Of a stretch of DNA of 64,000 nucleotides, positions 51,477 to 60,900 are shown piece after piece. The DNA is taken from the NCBI GenBank assembly GCA_044230315.1, contig JBGARJ010000014.1:62001-126000 (forward strand). Direction: 5' to 3'. The notes beneath the pieces are model-generated. The model was not told the origin of the DNA, ran no database searches, and saw only the letters and a list, made by a program, of their open reading frames with translations. Position numbers and translations under genes: made by a program. Origin of the DNA: M3007 sp044230315 (GTDB lineage Bacteria > Bacteroidota > Bacteroidia > Chitinophagales > Saprospiraceae). Each line of letters opens with the position of its first letter. Within the stretch, counting starts at the first letter, position 1.

Positions 51477-53516
51477 ATGCGCTCAAGACCCTTGTTTTTT
51501 TTGTTGATGCTGATTCACTTGTTGCTGTGCCTTCCCGCCGGAAACGCTCAAATGTCGAAGCAGTTGGATAGCCTGATCCAAGTGGCTAAAATCAACCGCA
51601 ACAGTGATCAAGTCAAGTCGCTGGAGGCAATTGATTCCGTAGTTAAAATGTTTCCGAAAAGGCGTGATAAAATGATGGATTCGCTATACAGCTCTGTGTT
51701 GATCTTACAGGCAGTAGATTATTTTTATCTCCATCAATTCGATTCCGCTACGGTTTCGATAAAAAATAGCCAGAGTATAGATCAATCTCCGGCTAATATG
51801 ACCATGACATTTAATCTGTTGGGTGAAATTGAAAAAGAAAAAGGGACGAATCTTTCACTAGCGGAAAATAATTACAGGATAGCTGACAGCCTTGCTAAAA
51901 TCGCCTATCGGCTTGACACATTCAATTATTATTATTACAGGTCAATCTATAATATTAATTTAGGCGAATGTCAGTTAAAAAGACATAGGCCAGATAAAGC
52001 CAGGGAATATTTTGAAAAAGGGAAACAATTGCTGGATAGTATTCAAACCGACCAGGTATCCCTGAAAGAGAAAGCAAAACGCATCCAAGGCTATTATTAC
52101 TGGGACATGTCGCAGTACTATCAACAAAAAAAAGACTTTGAGGGAGAAAAACTTGCTTTAGCAGAGGCATTGAAAATATGTTGGAAACAAAAAAATGACA
52201 ATGAGTTTGAGTGGCTGCAGGTACAAGGAACGTATCGCGATTTTGTCATAAACGCCATAGAAAGTGACGATCATTATAATCAAGCGAAAAATCTATGGAC
52301 TGATTTCTACAGCAACATCAAGGAAAACGAAAAGTCGCGTGATAAAATACTCGCCGATTCACAAATTCGCGCTGAAATTAAAGCAATCGACAAGGTTAGG
52401 CATAATCAGAAAATCAATGATGATAAAAGCAAGTTCGCAATTATTGTAATATCAATCCTTTTAATATTATCAGTTATTGCGCTCTACTATTTTCAACGCA
52501 GGCGTCTGCTCATACTCCAAGAGAACGACAAACTATTATTTACGTTGAAAAAGGCTACTCCAGCAATTTACATATTCGATGATAGTGACCGGATACGATT
52601 TTGGAATGAAAGCTTCCAAGAATGGGGCGGATTTCAACCAACCGATTTGGAAGGGAAAACATTTGCCGAAATATCGTCGCCCCGATTCCCCGATAGCCCC
52701 GGTGAGATAACCCGACAGATTGACCGGGGCAAGCCTTATACCTATTACTCTTCCCTGGGACAGAAATTAGTAAAAACGGAAGCCTTCCAATTTCCCGACG
52801 ATTCCAAACTCAATGGCTGGTGGGTCGGAATCGATACAGATGTTACCCAATTGCAGTCTATCGCCTGGACCGTCGGGCATGAAATGAAAGGTCACCTCCG
52901 GGCTACTTCCGATTTGGCCCACTCCATGGCGCGCAAATACAAGGTGATTATGCAGGAGCCTGGTTTGGATACCGATTTTGGGTCGGTTGTAACCGGGATC
53001 GAACATGCATACACGGAATTTATGAGCCTGGACAGCTGGATCAAATCGGAGTTATCAGATGACGCCCTGGAGAAAAAGCCCTGTATGCTCAGAGATCTGG
53101 CCGAAAAAGCAATCAACAATATTCTCTATTGGGCTAACCACTATGGCATTGACTTGATCTGTGAAATAGATAAGACGATAGAAGTATTGATCGACAAACA
53201 AAAGATTCTGATTGTATTTCGCAATCTACTGTCAAATAGCATCTCCGCTATTATAAAACACGAAGCCGGGCAGAAGAAAAACTACATACGGATAAAGGCA
53301 GTTTCCAATGCGAGCCATGTCCATGTTTTCATTGAAGATAGCGGCAGCGGAATACCGGAGAATCTTAAATCTACTCTGTTCATCGATATGGAGGGCCAAC
53401 ATGGGCTCGGTACCCGGATCTGCACCCGGTATATCAGAAATCACGGCGGTGAAATCGCCGTGAAGGAATCCCATTTGGGTTTTACATCCGTTGAATTCAC
53501 ACTCCCTCTCTTTTAA
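51477..53516 (+). CDS. sensor histidine kinase with TPR and PAS domains
   Basis: A 679-residue kinase. Signal peptide (1-25), periplasmic helical TPR-like region (about 30-300), one membrane helix (about 318-340), a PAS domain (about 350-455, with TPAIYIFDDSDRIRFWNESF), a HisKA-like segment with His468 in VGHEMKGHLRATSDLAHSM, and an HATPase (FRNLLSNSISAIIK, IEDSGSGIP, HGLGTRICTRYIRNHGG). The H-box is unusual: the common RTPL after the His is replaced by KGHL. Base composition of the first 1 kb is clearly more AT-rich than its neighbours, a hint of later acquisition. It is followed after 10 bases by a response-regulator gene. Confidence 0.87.
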   Translation: MRSRPLFFLLMLIHLLLCLPAGNAQMSKQLDSLIQVAKINRNSDQVKSLEAIDSVVKMFPKRRDKMMDSLYSSVLILQAVDYFYLHQFDSATVSIKNSQSIDQSPANMTMTFNLLGEIEKEKGTNLSLAENNYRIADSLAKIAYRLDTFNYYYYRSIYNINLGECQLKRHRPDKAREYFEKGKQLLDSIQTDQVSLKEKAKRIQGYYYWDMSQYYQQKKDFEGEKLALAEALKICWKQKNDNEFEWLQVQGTYRDFVINAIESDDHYNQAKNLWTDFYSNIKENEKSRDKILADSQIRAEIKAIDKVRHNQKINDDKSKFAIIVISILLILSVIALYYFQRRRLLILQENDKLLFTLKKATPAIYIFDDSDRIRFWNESFQEWGGFQPTDLEGKTFAEISSPRFPDSPGEITRQIDRGKPYTYYSSLGQKLVKTEAFQFPDDSKLNGWWVGIDTDVTQLQSIAWTVGHEMKGHLRATSDLAHSMARKYKVIMQEPGLDTDFGSVVTGIEHAYTEFMSLDSWIKSELSDDALEKKPCMLRDLAEKAINNILYWANHYGIDLICEIDKTIEVLIDKQKILIVFRNLLSNSISAIIKHEAGQKKNYIRIKAVSNASHVHVFIEDSGSGIPENLKSTLFIDMEGQHGLGTRICTRYIRNHGGEIAVKESHLGFTSVEFTLPLF

Positions 53517-53526
53517 TCGATTGAAA

Positions 53527-54387
53527 ATGAATATACTCATTATAGAAAATCAAATCTTTCAGGCTAATGGGATCAAGGATCTCGTTCAATCCTTAAGCCG
53601 TGAATACCAGGTCATCGACATCCTGTTTAACTCCGACCAGGTGAGTAAATTCCTGAACCGGGACAGCTTAGCGCCCGTCGACATCGTCTTGCAGGATATC
53701 CGGATGGAAAACGATGATGAATTGGGGATCAAAATCGCTCAATTGTTCCAGCAGCGGTACCCGGCTATTAAGATCATTGCCATTACCGAGCACCACCAGG
53801 AAATTATTTTCCACAAAATATACCATGCCGGATTCTCGGGTTACCTGCAAAAAGAAAACCTGAATTCGCCCCCCCGCCTGAACATAGCCCTTCAGGGCGC
53901 CATATCTGGTTTCCCCTTCTGGGATGCCCCTGGCGAATGGATTATCCGAAAACCCGAAGCCAAACTGCTGCGCAAGTACCTGGAAGGCCGGTGGAGGGAC
54001 CTGCCTGAGAGCCACCAGCGCCGTTACCAAAAGAATTTCCCAAATGATGCGGAACCCTGGCTGCGCATGGATTATGATCCCAGCCAATTCTATTTCTACC
54101 AGATCGATGAAATGAAGCGGATAGAAAATGATCTGACTGAAACCGAATGGGAGATTTTCAAGCGCATTGCCTGCGGAGAATCAAAAAACGACATCGTCAA
54201 CGACGGCATTACCAAAGACAATGCCTTCAACACCCACATACATAACATTAAACTGAAATTATTTGAAGGAAAAGAAGGCGAAAACTGGCAGGTTTGGTTT
54301 TTGATTCATGCCCTGCGGTGCCGGGTACCAGAAGTCATAGAAACTGTTCAGAACCGGGCCCGGATCTTTATCCGCACACAGGACTGA
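53527..54387 (+). CDS. response regulator with atypical C-terminal output domain
   Basis: A 286-residue protein. The receiver domain (1-120) keeps the phospho-acceptor Asp57 in VLQDIRM, the Thr in AITEHH and the Lys in YLQKENL. The middle (about 120-205) is an unusual insert with aromatic and charged residues (GEWIIRKPEAKLLRKYLEGRW, WLRMDYDPSQFYFYQ) of no family known to me. The C-terminus (LTETEWEIFKRIACGESKNDI ... NAFNTHIHNIKLKLFEG) looks like a degenerate LuxR-type helix-turn-helix. It is encoded 10 bases after the kinase, its evident partner. Confidence 0.8.
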   Translation: MNILIIENQIFQANGIKDLVQSLSREYQVIDILFNSDQVSKFLNRDSLAPVDIVLQDIRMENDDELGIKIAQLFQQRYPAIKIIAITEHHQEIIFHKIYHAGFSGYLQKENLNSPPRLNIALQGAISGFPFWDAPGEWIIRKPEAKLLRKYLEGRWRDLPESHQRRYQKNFPNDAEPWLRMDYDPSQFYFYQIDEMKRIENDLTETEWEIFKRIACGESKNDIVNDGITKDNAFNTHIHNIKLKLFEGKEGENWQVWFLIHALRCRVPEVIETVQNRARIFIRTQD

Positions 54388-54452
54388 GCGATTATCCACC
54401 CCGGCTTATTTTCCAGATACGAATTCCGTTCACACTTAAACAATACCTTCTT

Positions 54453-54692
54453 ATGAACAACGCTGTCAAGTTCCTGCTGCCCATGCTTTTTGTCGTACTG
54501 CTGTCTCCACTGACCGCTTCGACCGTTTGTATTCCGGAAAATCTCAATGGGAACACCCTTCAAGGCATCGAGTCTTGTATTCCGCAATTCTACGCCGCCC
54601 AAGCGGGCCGGATCGTAGACAGCAAGGCCGGACGCGACCAAATTGTACCCGTCATGGACCGGGATATCGTTGACCGGGTGGTCGGCGATTGA
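54453..54692 (+). CDS. small exported protein downstream of the kinase/regulator pair
   Basis: A 79-residue protein with a signal peptide (MNNAVKFLLPMLFVVLLSPLTAS). The mature part has two cysteines (STVCIPENLNGN and IESCIPQFYAAQ) 17 residues apart that could form a disulphide, and an acidic end (VPVMDRDIVDRVVGD). No family recognised. It lies 65 bases after the regulator on the same strand and may be its target or a feedback signal. Confidence 0.55.
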   Translation: MNNAVKFLLPMLFVVLLSPLTASTVCIPENLNGNTLQGIESCIPQFYAAQAGRIVDSKAGRDQIVPVMDRDIVDRVVGD

Positions 54693-54811
54693 TTTAATTG
54701 CCCGGTCAGGGAGATACTACCCAACAATACCCGACCGCAGATGGCTTTCCGATGTGAAAATCGCGGCTGTCTGTTTTCGGGTATTTTTTTATTCCGTCCT
54801 ACCTTCACCCC

Positions 54812-55495
54812 ATGACATTTGCCGACCAGGTCATCGCCTTCACCCGCCGCCTCCACCCGCCCGATATCGCGCTGCCAACCGGCTTCGAATGGCTCTTCCC
54901 CTATGAACAGCCGGAAACCCTGGAGGCGCTGACGGCTTTTTATCAAAAATATTACGCCGATGCGCAACCAAGAGCCTTCCTGTTCGGGATCAACCCCGGC
55001 CGCTTTGGCGCGGGCGTGACCGGCGTGCCCTTTACCGACCCCGTTCGCCTCGAAACGGAATGCGGCATCCGGAACCCGTTTCCAAAAAAACAAGAACTCT
55101 CCGCACAATTTGTCTGGCAGTTTATCGGCGCATTCGGCGGCGCGACGGCTTTTTGCCGGCAGTTTTACATCACCTCCTTATCGCCGCTGGGCTTTGTCAA
55201 AAACGGCATCAATATCAATTATTACGACGACCGGCAACTGCTGCGCGCGGTGGAACCTTTCCTGGTGTGGAACATCCGCACGCAACTCGATTTTGGCGCG
55301 CATCGGGAGGCGGCCATTTGCCTGGGCGAAGGCCAAAACTTTAAGGTGTTCCAAAAACTGAACGCACAGCACGGGTTTTTCCGCGAGGTGATCCCGCTGC
55401 CGCATCCGCGCTGGGTGATGCAATACCGGCGGAAAAAGGTGGAGGCCTACGTGGAGACGTATGTGCAAACGCTGCACGGGGTGCTGATGCGCTGA
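54812..55495 (+). CDS. SMUG-like uracil-DNA glycosylase family protein
   Basis: A 227-residue member of the uracil-DNA glycosylase superfamily, SMUG-like branch. The catalytic motif GINPGRFGAGVTGVPF (about 59-74) has the Asn of family 3 enzymes; GIRNPFPKKQELSAQFVW and FYITSLSPLGFV are further conserved segments, and the intercalation motif is HPRWVMQY near the C-terminus in place of the usual HPSP. Bacteroidota carry a divergent group called SMUG2, which this resembles. It would remove uracil or related damaged bases from DNA. Stand-alone gene. Confidence 0.8.
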   Translation: MTFADQVIAFTRRLHPPDIALPTGFEWLFPYEQPETLEALTAFYQKYYADAQPRAFLFGINPGRFGAGVTGVPFTDPVRLETECGIRNPFPKKQELSAQFVWQFIGAFGGATAFCRQFYITSLSPLGFVKNGININYYDDRQLLRAVEPFLVWNIRTQLDFGAHREAAICLGEGQNFKVFQKLNAQHGFFREVIPLPHPRWVMQYRRKKVEAYVETYVQTLHGVLMR

Positions 55496-55515
55496 GTAGT
55501 GATTGAGGCGCTAGC

Positions 55516-55788
55516 CTATCTCGGCACCGTTTTGAGCTGCTGTTGGATTTCGCTCAGCCGTTTTTGCCGGATCGAATCGATCAGCCGGGGGAGCGTCGTA
55601 TCCCGCTCCCGCTGGCAAAGGGTGTCCATTTCGGCGCGGGCCAGCCGGATTTGGGCCGCTGATATGGAATCGATTTTTTGCCGCGTATCGGCATCGAGCG
55701 GGGTGTTGGGGCCGCCACAGCGGAGCGCGGCCATCGCTAATGCGAGGATCAATATGCAACGGACTATCGGGAGAAAAAAACGGATCAT
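55516..55788 (-). CDS. small membrane-anchored or lipoprotein, coiled-coil
   Basis: A 90-residue protein with a hydrophobic N-terminus (MIRFFLPIVRCILILALAMAAL) and a Cys at about residue 24 (ALRCGG) that could be a lipobox, though the Arg before the Cys is unusual. The rest is charged and helical (RQKIDSISAAQIRLARAEMD, LIDSIRQKRLSEIQQQLK). No family recognised. The start at 55788 is preferred over 55812 because it gives a normal signal region. Confidence 0.5.
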   Translation of the reverse strand: MIRFFLPIVRCILILALAMAALRCGGPNTPLDADTRQKIDSISAAQIRLARAEMDTLCQRERDTTLPRLIDSIRQKRLSEIQQQLKTVPR

Positions 55789-55954
55789 CGTACACAGTAT
55801 GGGAAAGGACACCCGGCGGTAAAAATCGGCAGTTTGACCGACTTTTCCGGTTTGTTTTTGCGTTCTGCCCGGTCAAGCCCTTCTTTCCGGCGCCCAAGCG
55901 CAACATTTATTGCCGGAAGCGTCCGTTGGCTGGAAACAGTTTCGAGTAAAATCC

Positions 55955-55962
55955 TACTTTTG
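55955..55962 (+). promoter_or_regulatory. Bacteroidota -7 element (TACTTTTG)
   Basis: TACTTTTG, 89 bases before the pssA start. The nearest TTG (55926-55928) is 26 bases upstream of it. Confidence 0.35.
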
Positions 55963-56050
55963 CTGGCCAGGATTTTTCACTTATACCTTGCGGCGCGCAC
56001 CGGTGTTTTATCGCATACGCGCCCAAATTACACCCCCTTCCCTCCTTTCC

Positions 56051-56794
56051 ATGCGCCAACACATTCCCAATTTCTTTACGTTGTCCAACCTGTTTTGCGG
56101 GTGCTGTGCGGTGGTGTTCCTGCTGCACCGGGAGCCGGTGCCGGCGGCTTGGCTTACGTTGGGTTCGTTTCTGTGCGACTACGCCGATGGCATGGTAGCC
56201 CGCGCCCTGGGCGTGTCGTCGCCGATGGGCCGGGAACTCGATTCGTTGGCCGATGTGGTGAGTTTTGGCGTGGTGCCGGGGGCCATGCTGTACCAAATGC
56301 TGTACCTGTCGCAATGCGGGGCAGGCGAAGCCTGGGCGATTTGCACGCCGGCCTTGCCGGCCTTTGTTCTCACGGCGTTTTCGGCGTACCGCCTGGCCAA
56401 ATTCAACCTGGATACCCGGCAGAAACATTATTTCGTCGGCCTGAGCACACCGGGCTGTACCTTGTTTGTGCTGGGGGTGAACTTATCGGTACACGACAAT
56501 CAATTGGGCATGGGCGATCTGTTGCTCGCCCAGCCGCTTTGGCTGTACGCCATCGTCGGGGTCTTTTCGTATTTGCTGGTCAGCGAAATACCGATGTACG
56601 GCCTCAAGATCCGCTCGCTGCAGTGGCGCGGCAATGAACTGGCGTTTCTGTTCATCGGCTTGTCGCTCGCGGCGCTGATCGTGCTCAAAGGCCTGGGCTT
56701 GTCGCTCGTGATCCTCTTTTATATTGCTTTGTCTGTTTTTTCAAAAAATAAAATCCTTTCGCAAGGGGCTTCCGAAGCGCCCGCTCCTTTGTAA
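56051..56794 (+). CDS. pssA: CDP-diacylglycerol-serine O-phosphatidyltransferase
   Basis: A 247-residue integral membrane enzyme that makes phosphatidylserine from CDP-diacylglycerol and serine. The CDP-alcohol phosphotransferase motif is complete: Asp46-Gly47, Ala50-Arg51, Gly60, Asp64 and Asp68 (DGMVARALGVSSPMGRELD). There are about seven hydrophobic segments. The start at 56051 (MRQHIPNFFTLSNLFCG) is the family's usual beginning; the longer in-frame upstream region is not conserved-looking. First gene of a three-gene group with purS (19 bases on) and rsmI. Confidence 0.95.
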   Translation: MRQHIPNFFTLSNLFCGCCAVVFLLHREPVPAAWLTLGSFLCDYADGMVARALGVSSPMGRELDSLADVVSFGVVPGAMLYQMLYLSQCGAGEAWAICTPALPAFVLTAFSAYRLAKFNLDTRQKHYFVGLSTPGCTLFVLGVNLSVHDNQLGMGDLLLAQPLWLYAIVGVFSYLLVSEIPMYGLKIRSLQWRGNELAFLFIGLSLAALIVLKGLGLSLVILFYIALSVFSKNKILSQGASEAPAPL

Positions 56795-56813
56795 CACATC
56801 AACCCGACATTGT

Positions 56814-57065
56814 ATGAAATTTGTTGCCGAAATCGATATCATGCCGCACAAAGAACTCCTCGACCCCCAGGGTAAGGCCGTGGTGAACAACCTCAAACAC
56901 CTCGACCTGGGCGGCGTGTCCGATGTGCGTATCGGCCGGCACGTATCGATGGCCCTGGAGGCGGCTTCCGAAGCGGAAGCCAGACAAAAGGTAGAAACTG
57001 CCTGCCAGAAACTGCTGGCCAATCTGATCGTGGAAACCTTTTCCTATCACCTGCACCCGGAGTAA
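56814..57065 (+). CDS. purS: phosphoribosylformylglycinamidine synthase, PurS subunit
   Basis: An 83-residue small subunit of the three-part FGAM synthase (PurS, PurQ, PurL) of purine synthesis. Features: KFVAEIDIMPHKELLDPQGKAV, DVRIGRHVSM and ACQKLLANLIVETFSY. PurS bridges the glutaminase and synthetase subunits. purQ and purL are not in the window. It lies between pssA and rsmI and 3 bases before the latter, so it is co-transcribed. Confidence 0.93.
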   Translation: MKFVAEIDIMPHKELLDPQGKAVVNNLKHLDLGGVSDVRIGRHVSMALEAASEAEARQKVETACQKLLANLIVETFSYHLHPE

Positions 57066-57068
57066 GCC

Positions 57069-57737
57069 GTGCTCTACGTCGTCCCTACGCCGATCGGTAA
57101 CCTCGAAGACATCACCTTGCGCGCCCTTCGGGTGTTGAAAGAGGTATCGCTGATCCTGGCTGAAGACACCCGTACCAGCCGCAAACTGCTCGACCATTAC
57201 GGGATCGGCACCCCGCTGCGGTCGTTTCACGCCCACAACGAGCATGCTGTGGTGGAAAAGATCACCGCCGAACTGGCCGGTGGCGCCACGATGGCGCTCA
57301 TCTCTGATGCCGGCACCCCAGGCATCAGCGACCCCGGTTTTTTACTGGTGCGCGCCTGCGTACGGCAGGGTGTACGCGTGGAATGTCTGCCCGGCCCCAC
57401 CGCATTTGTACCCGCGCTGGTGGCCAGCGGGCTGCCCTGCGACACCTTCCATTTCGATGGCTTTTTGCCGCACAAAAAGGGCCGGCAGACGCGGCTGCGG
57501 TTTCTGGGCGAACTGCCGTACACGTTTGTGCTGTACGAATCGCCGTACCGCCTGGTCAAATGCCTCGATGAGCTGATCGCCGTATGCGGCGCCGACCGCC
57601 CGGCCTGCGTGGCCCGCGAGTTGAGTAAATTGCATGAGGAAGTAAAAACGGCCACGCTGGCGGAGTTGAAAAGCCATTTTTCGGCCAAGGAAGTAAAGGG
57701 CGAAATCGTGGTAGTGGTTGCAGGAAAACCCACCTGA
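57069..57737 (+). CDS. rsmI: 16S rRNA (cytidine-1402 2'-O)-methyltransferase
   Basis: A 222-residue tetrapyrrole-methylase-fold enzyme that methylates C1402 of 16S rRNA. Motifs: YVVPTPIGNLEDITLRAL, LAEDTRTSRKLL, ALISDAGTPGISDPGF, CLPGPTAFVPALVASGLP, and FVLYESPYRL. The start codon is GTG at 57069, only 3 bases after the purS stop; no ATG lies near. The family's C-terminal extension is short here. A 27-bp hairpin follows the gene. Confidence 0.94.
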   Translation: MLYVVPTPIGNLEDITLRALRVLKEVSLILAEDTRTSRKLLDHYGIGTPLRSFHAHNEHAVVEKITAELAGGATMALISDAGTPGISDPGFLLVRACVRQGVRVECLPGPTAFVPALVASGLPCDTFHFDGFLPHKKGRQTRLRFLGELPYTFVLYESPYRLVKCLDELIAVCGADRPACVARELSKLHEEVKTATLAELKSHFSAKEVKGEIVVVVAGKPT

Positions 57738-57803
57738 CGGCATCTTCCGGCATCCGAAAAGAAGGCGGCCGTCTGATAAGGTCGCTTTGCGGAACGTGCG
57801 GTA

Positions 57804-57873
57804 ATATTTCAACAAAGCGGCACGGAGGAAGAGCGCATTTTCGCTGTTCCTCCGTGCCGCTTTGTTGAAATAT
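57804..57873. terminator. 27-bp perfect hairpin between convergent genes
   Basis: Arms 57804-57830 and 57847-57873 are exact complements (left arm begins ATATTTCAACAAAGCGGCAC); the 16-base loop contains a further AGCG/CGCT stem. It sits between the convergent stops of rsmI and the DUF4175 gene, so it can serve both strands. The usual T-run is only ATAT at the base. Confidence 0.55.
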
Positions 57874-57941
57874 CCTACGCAAAACCCTTATGCGACAGCC
57901 TATTTGATGAAGCGAAGGGCGGTGCTTGGCCTGCGGATTAT

Positions 57942-60900
57942 TTATTGGCCGACGCCCTTGATGTATTCTTCCACGAGTTGTTTGTAGTATGGTTTGAGCG
58001 CGGGCGATACGGTGCGGAACAAGTCTACTTCGGCGCGGCGTTTTTTCAGGTATTCTTCCAGTGCCGGGGGTAATTTGGCCTGTTGCTGCTTGGCCGTTTG
58101 CGCCTGGCGCTGGTCGTCCTGTTCCTGTTCGCGTTCGGCGCGTTCTTCTTCAAGCAGGTGCGTGAGGATATCCTGCTGGCGCTTGAGCATTTCATTGGTC
58201 AGGCGCTTGTTTACCAGGTCGGTTTCGATCTTATCCATGCTGTCCATGATATTATCGAGGCCTTTGGCGCCTTTGCCTTGTTCTTGTTTTTGTTTTTGCA
58301 ATTCGCGCAGGGCGTTGCGCAGCGCGGCCTGTTTGGCGGCCATTTGGGCAAATTCCTTGCTTTGCCCGCCCTGGCCCTGGCCTTTGCTTTTTTCGAGGCG
58401 TTCTTTCAGGTCTTTCATCTGCTGGTTCAGATCGCCCTGGCCTTTGGTGATCTTGTCCATGGGCACCTTGCCCGATTTGCCCTGACCGGTGCCGCCGGGT
58501 TTGGAGCAACTGCCGCTGCCGGGCTGGCCGCTGGCCATTTGTTGTTGCATCTGGTTCATCACTTCGGAGAGCATCAGCGCCAGGTCGTTGAAGCCTTTCA
58601 TCGTGCGCTGCTGGTATTCGCTGGCCGAGGTGACCTGGCGTTCTTCCAGGTCGTCGAGGCTGTATTTCAGGGCTTCTTTGATATCGGCCACTTTTTCGGT
58701 GATGATCCCTTCGATCTGGAAATTGCGACTGGCCAACGCCTGCAGGCTGTCTTCCACCAGTTTGAAATCGTCTTTGACCTTGAATTGCTGCTGGGTGAGG
58801 TCGACGTAGCGCGGTGTGTTGACGGAGGTGTTGGCAAAATCCTTCATGTTTTGCTCCTGGGCAAACGACAGGCCGATCAGGTTTTCGAGCAATTGGCGCA
58901 ACATGGCGATATCCTCTTCCATTTGCTCCTGCTCGCCGGCCTGGCGCGCCTGTTTCATCTGGTTGGCCAGGTTTTTCATTTTATTGGCCGCCTTTTTCTG
59001 CTTCTTGCCGGCGTTTTGTTTCTGCTTCTGGTTCAGGTCCTGCTTGGCATCTTTCATATCCTGCTGGATATCCTGCATCTCCTGCTTGTTGTCTTCGATC
59101 TTTTCCGGACGCTTCAACGCATCATTTTTCTGGAGCATCTCATCGTGTTTATCTTTGAGATCGTCCATTTTTTTATTGAGATCTTCCTGTTCTTTCTGCA
59201 GTTGATCGTCGGGTTTGCTGCCGTTTTCGGTATCTTCCGACAATTTATCCTGGTCCTTGGCCAATTCTTCCAGTTGGTCGATCTGCTGCTGGAGCATGTT
59301 CTCCACTTCCAGCTGTTTGTACAGTTCCTGCAGCCGGTCGAGTTGTTTGTTCATCTCTTCGTTCGACATCTGCATTTTTTCCATCTGGTCGAGCATCTCG
59401 TCTTTGTTCATCTCCTGCAGCAGCTTCTGGATGTCTTCCATGAGTTTTTTCATCTCTTCGGACACCGTTTCATCGAACAGTTTTTGCAGCTGCTCCTGTT
59501 TTTCCATCAGCTCTTCGTTCTTCTGCTGATCGAAGTCCTGCTGCATTTTTTTGCTCTCGTCGAAGTCTTGCTTGGCCTGTTCGATCTGGTCCTGCAGCTG
59601 TTTCTGGCGGTCGAGCAGTTTTTCCATCTCTTTGCGCGACTGCCAGTCGAGTTCTTTCTGCTGCAACACTTTGCTGCGCAGTTTTTTCATTTCTTCCTGG
59701 ACCTTGGCGCTTTCGCGCAGGGCTTTTTCGAGCTCGCGCTGGATTTCCTCGGCCGATTGGGACTGTTCCTTGCGGTATTCGTCGAGGGTGGGCATGCGCC
59801 ACTGCATCACGTTGGTGCGGGCGCTTTTGCTGCCGTTGACGCCGTCGTTGTCGAACACTTCGAAATAATAGGATAATTCATCGCCCGGGTTGAGTTCCAG
59901 GTTCCGAAGATTCCAGTTGTAGTCGTACTGGATTTGTTTGCCGGCAGGTTTGGAAATTTTGACCGTCTGGAGCGGCATTTGCCCGCCTTTGGCTTTTTTG
60001 ATCTGGTAGTTGAACGTGAGGTTGACGAGGCCGTAGTCGTCGGAGGCGTCGCCGGCAAAGAAGAGTTGGCGGCGGTCGGTGCTGTCGCGGAATTCCTGCA
60101 CGCCGATCTGGGGATGCAGGTCGGGAATCACGGTGATGGTGTAGGTCACCGAGTCGGCATTGGGCAACTGCTGGTTGCTGATGAATATTTTATAGGGTTC
60201 GTCCTTCAGGGCGCGGCGGCTGAAGGAGAAGAGTTCGTCGTCGAAGCGTTTGGACATGACTTCCGATTCGCTGCCGAAACGGAGGTTGAGATTGTCGGTG
60301 TATTGGGCATTGAACACCCAGTTGATATTGGTGCCCTGCGGCAACACCAGGTCGCCTACGTTCGAGAGTTCTTCGCCGGGGCGGCCGATGTATTCGGGGA
60401 AATGCAATTTGACGTTGAACGACAGGATACTCGGCCGGCGCACCACTTCGAGGGTGTATTCGGTGCTTTCGACGCCGCCGGCATACAGTTTGAACTCGGT
60501 GTCTTTCTGTACGTTCGTAAATGTATAGGAAAACTGGTTGGGGGCGTCTTTGCTGAGCCGGTATTGTACGTTGCCGAGGTCGATGAACATGTCGTTGGGC
60601 AGCACATTGCCCTTGACGCCGACTTTCAGTACGAAGTCGGAAAACTGCACGGCCTTCAATTCGTTGGTATTGACCTCGAATTGGAACGGCGCGGGTTTTT
60701 CAAATTTTTTGGTGCTGTTCCAAAGCCGCATGGTGCCGTCGCGGATGATATTGGGCGCGCCGAGAAGCAGGAACAGGAACAACAGCACCGGCGGCAACGC
60801 GTAGCGCAGGTACTTGCGGTTTTTCTGCAGGTCGATGGCGGCCTGGAACGGCACCAGTTTGATCTCGTTGCTCTTCTGATTGATGGATGCGTTGATCAGG

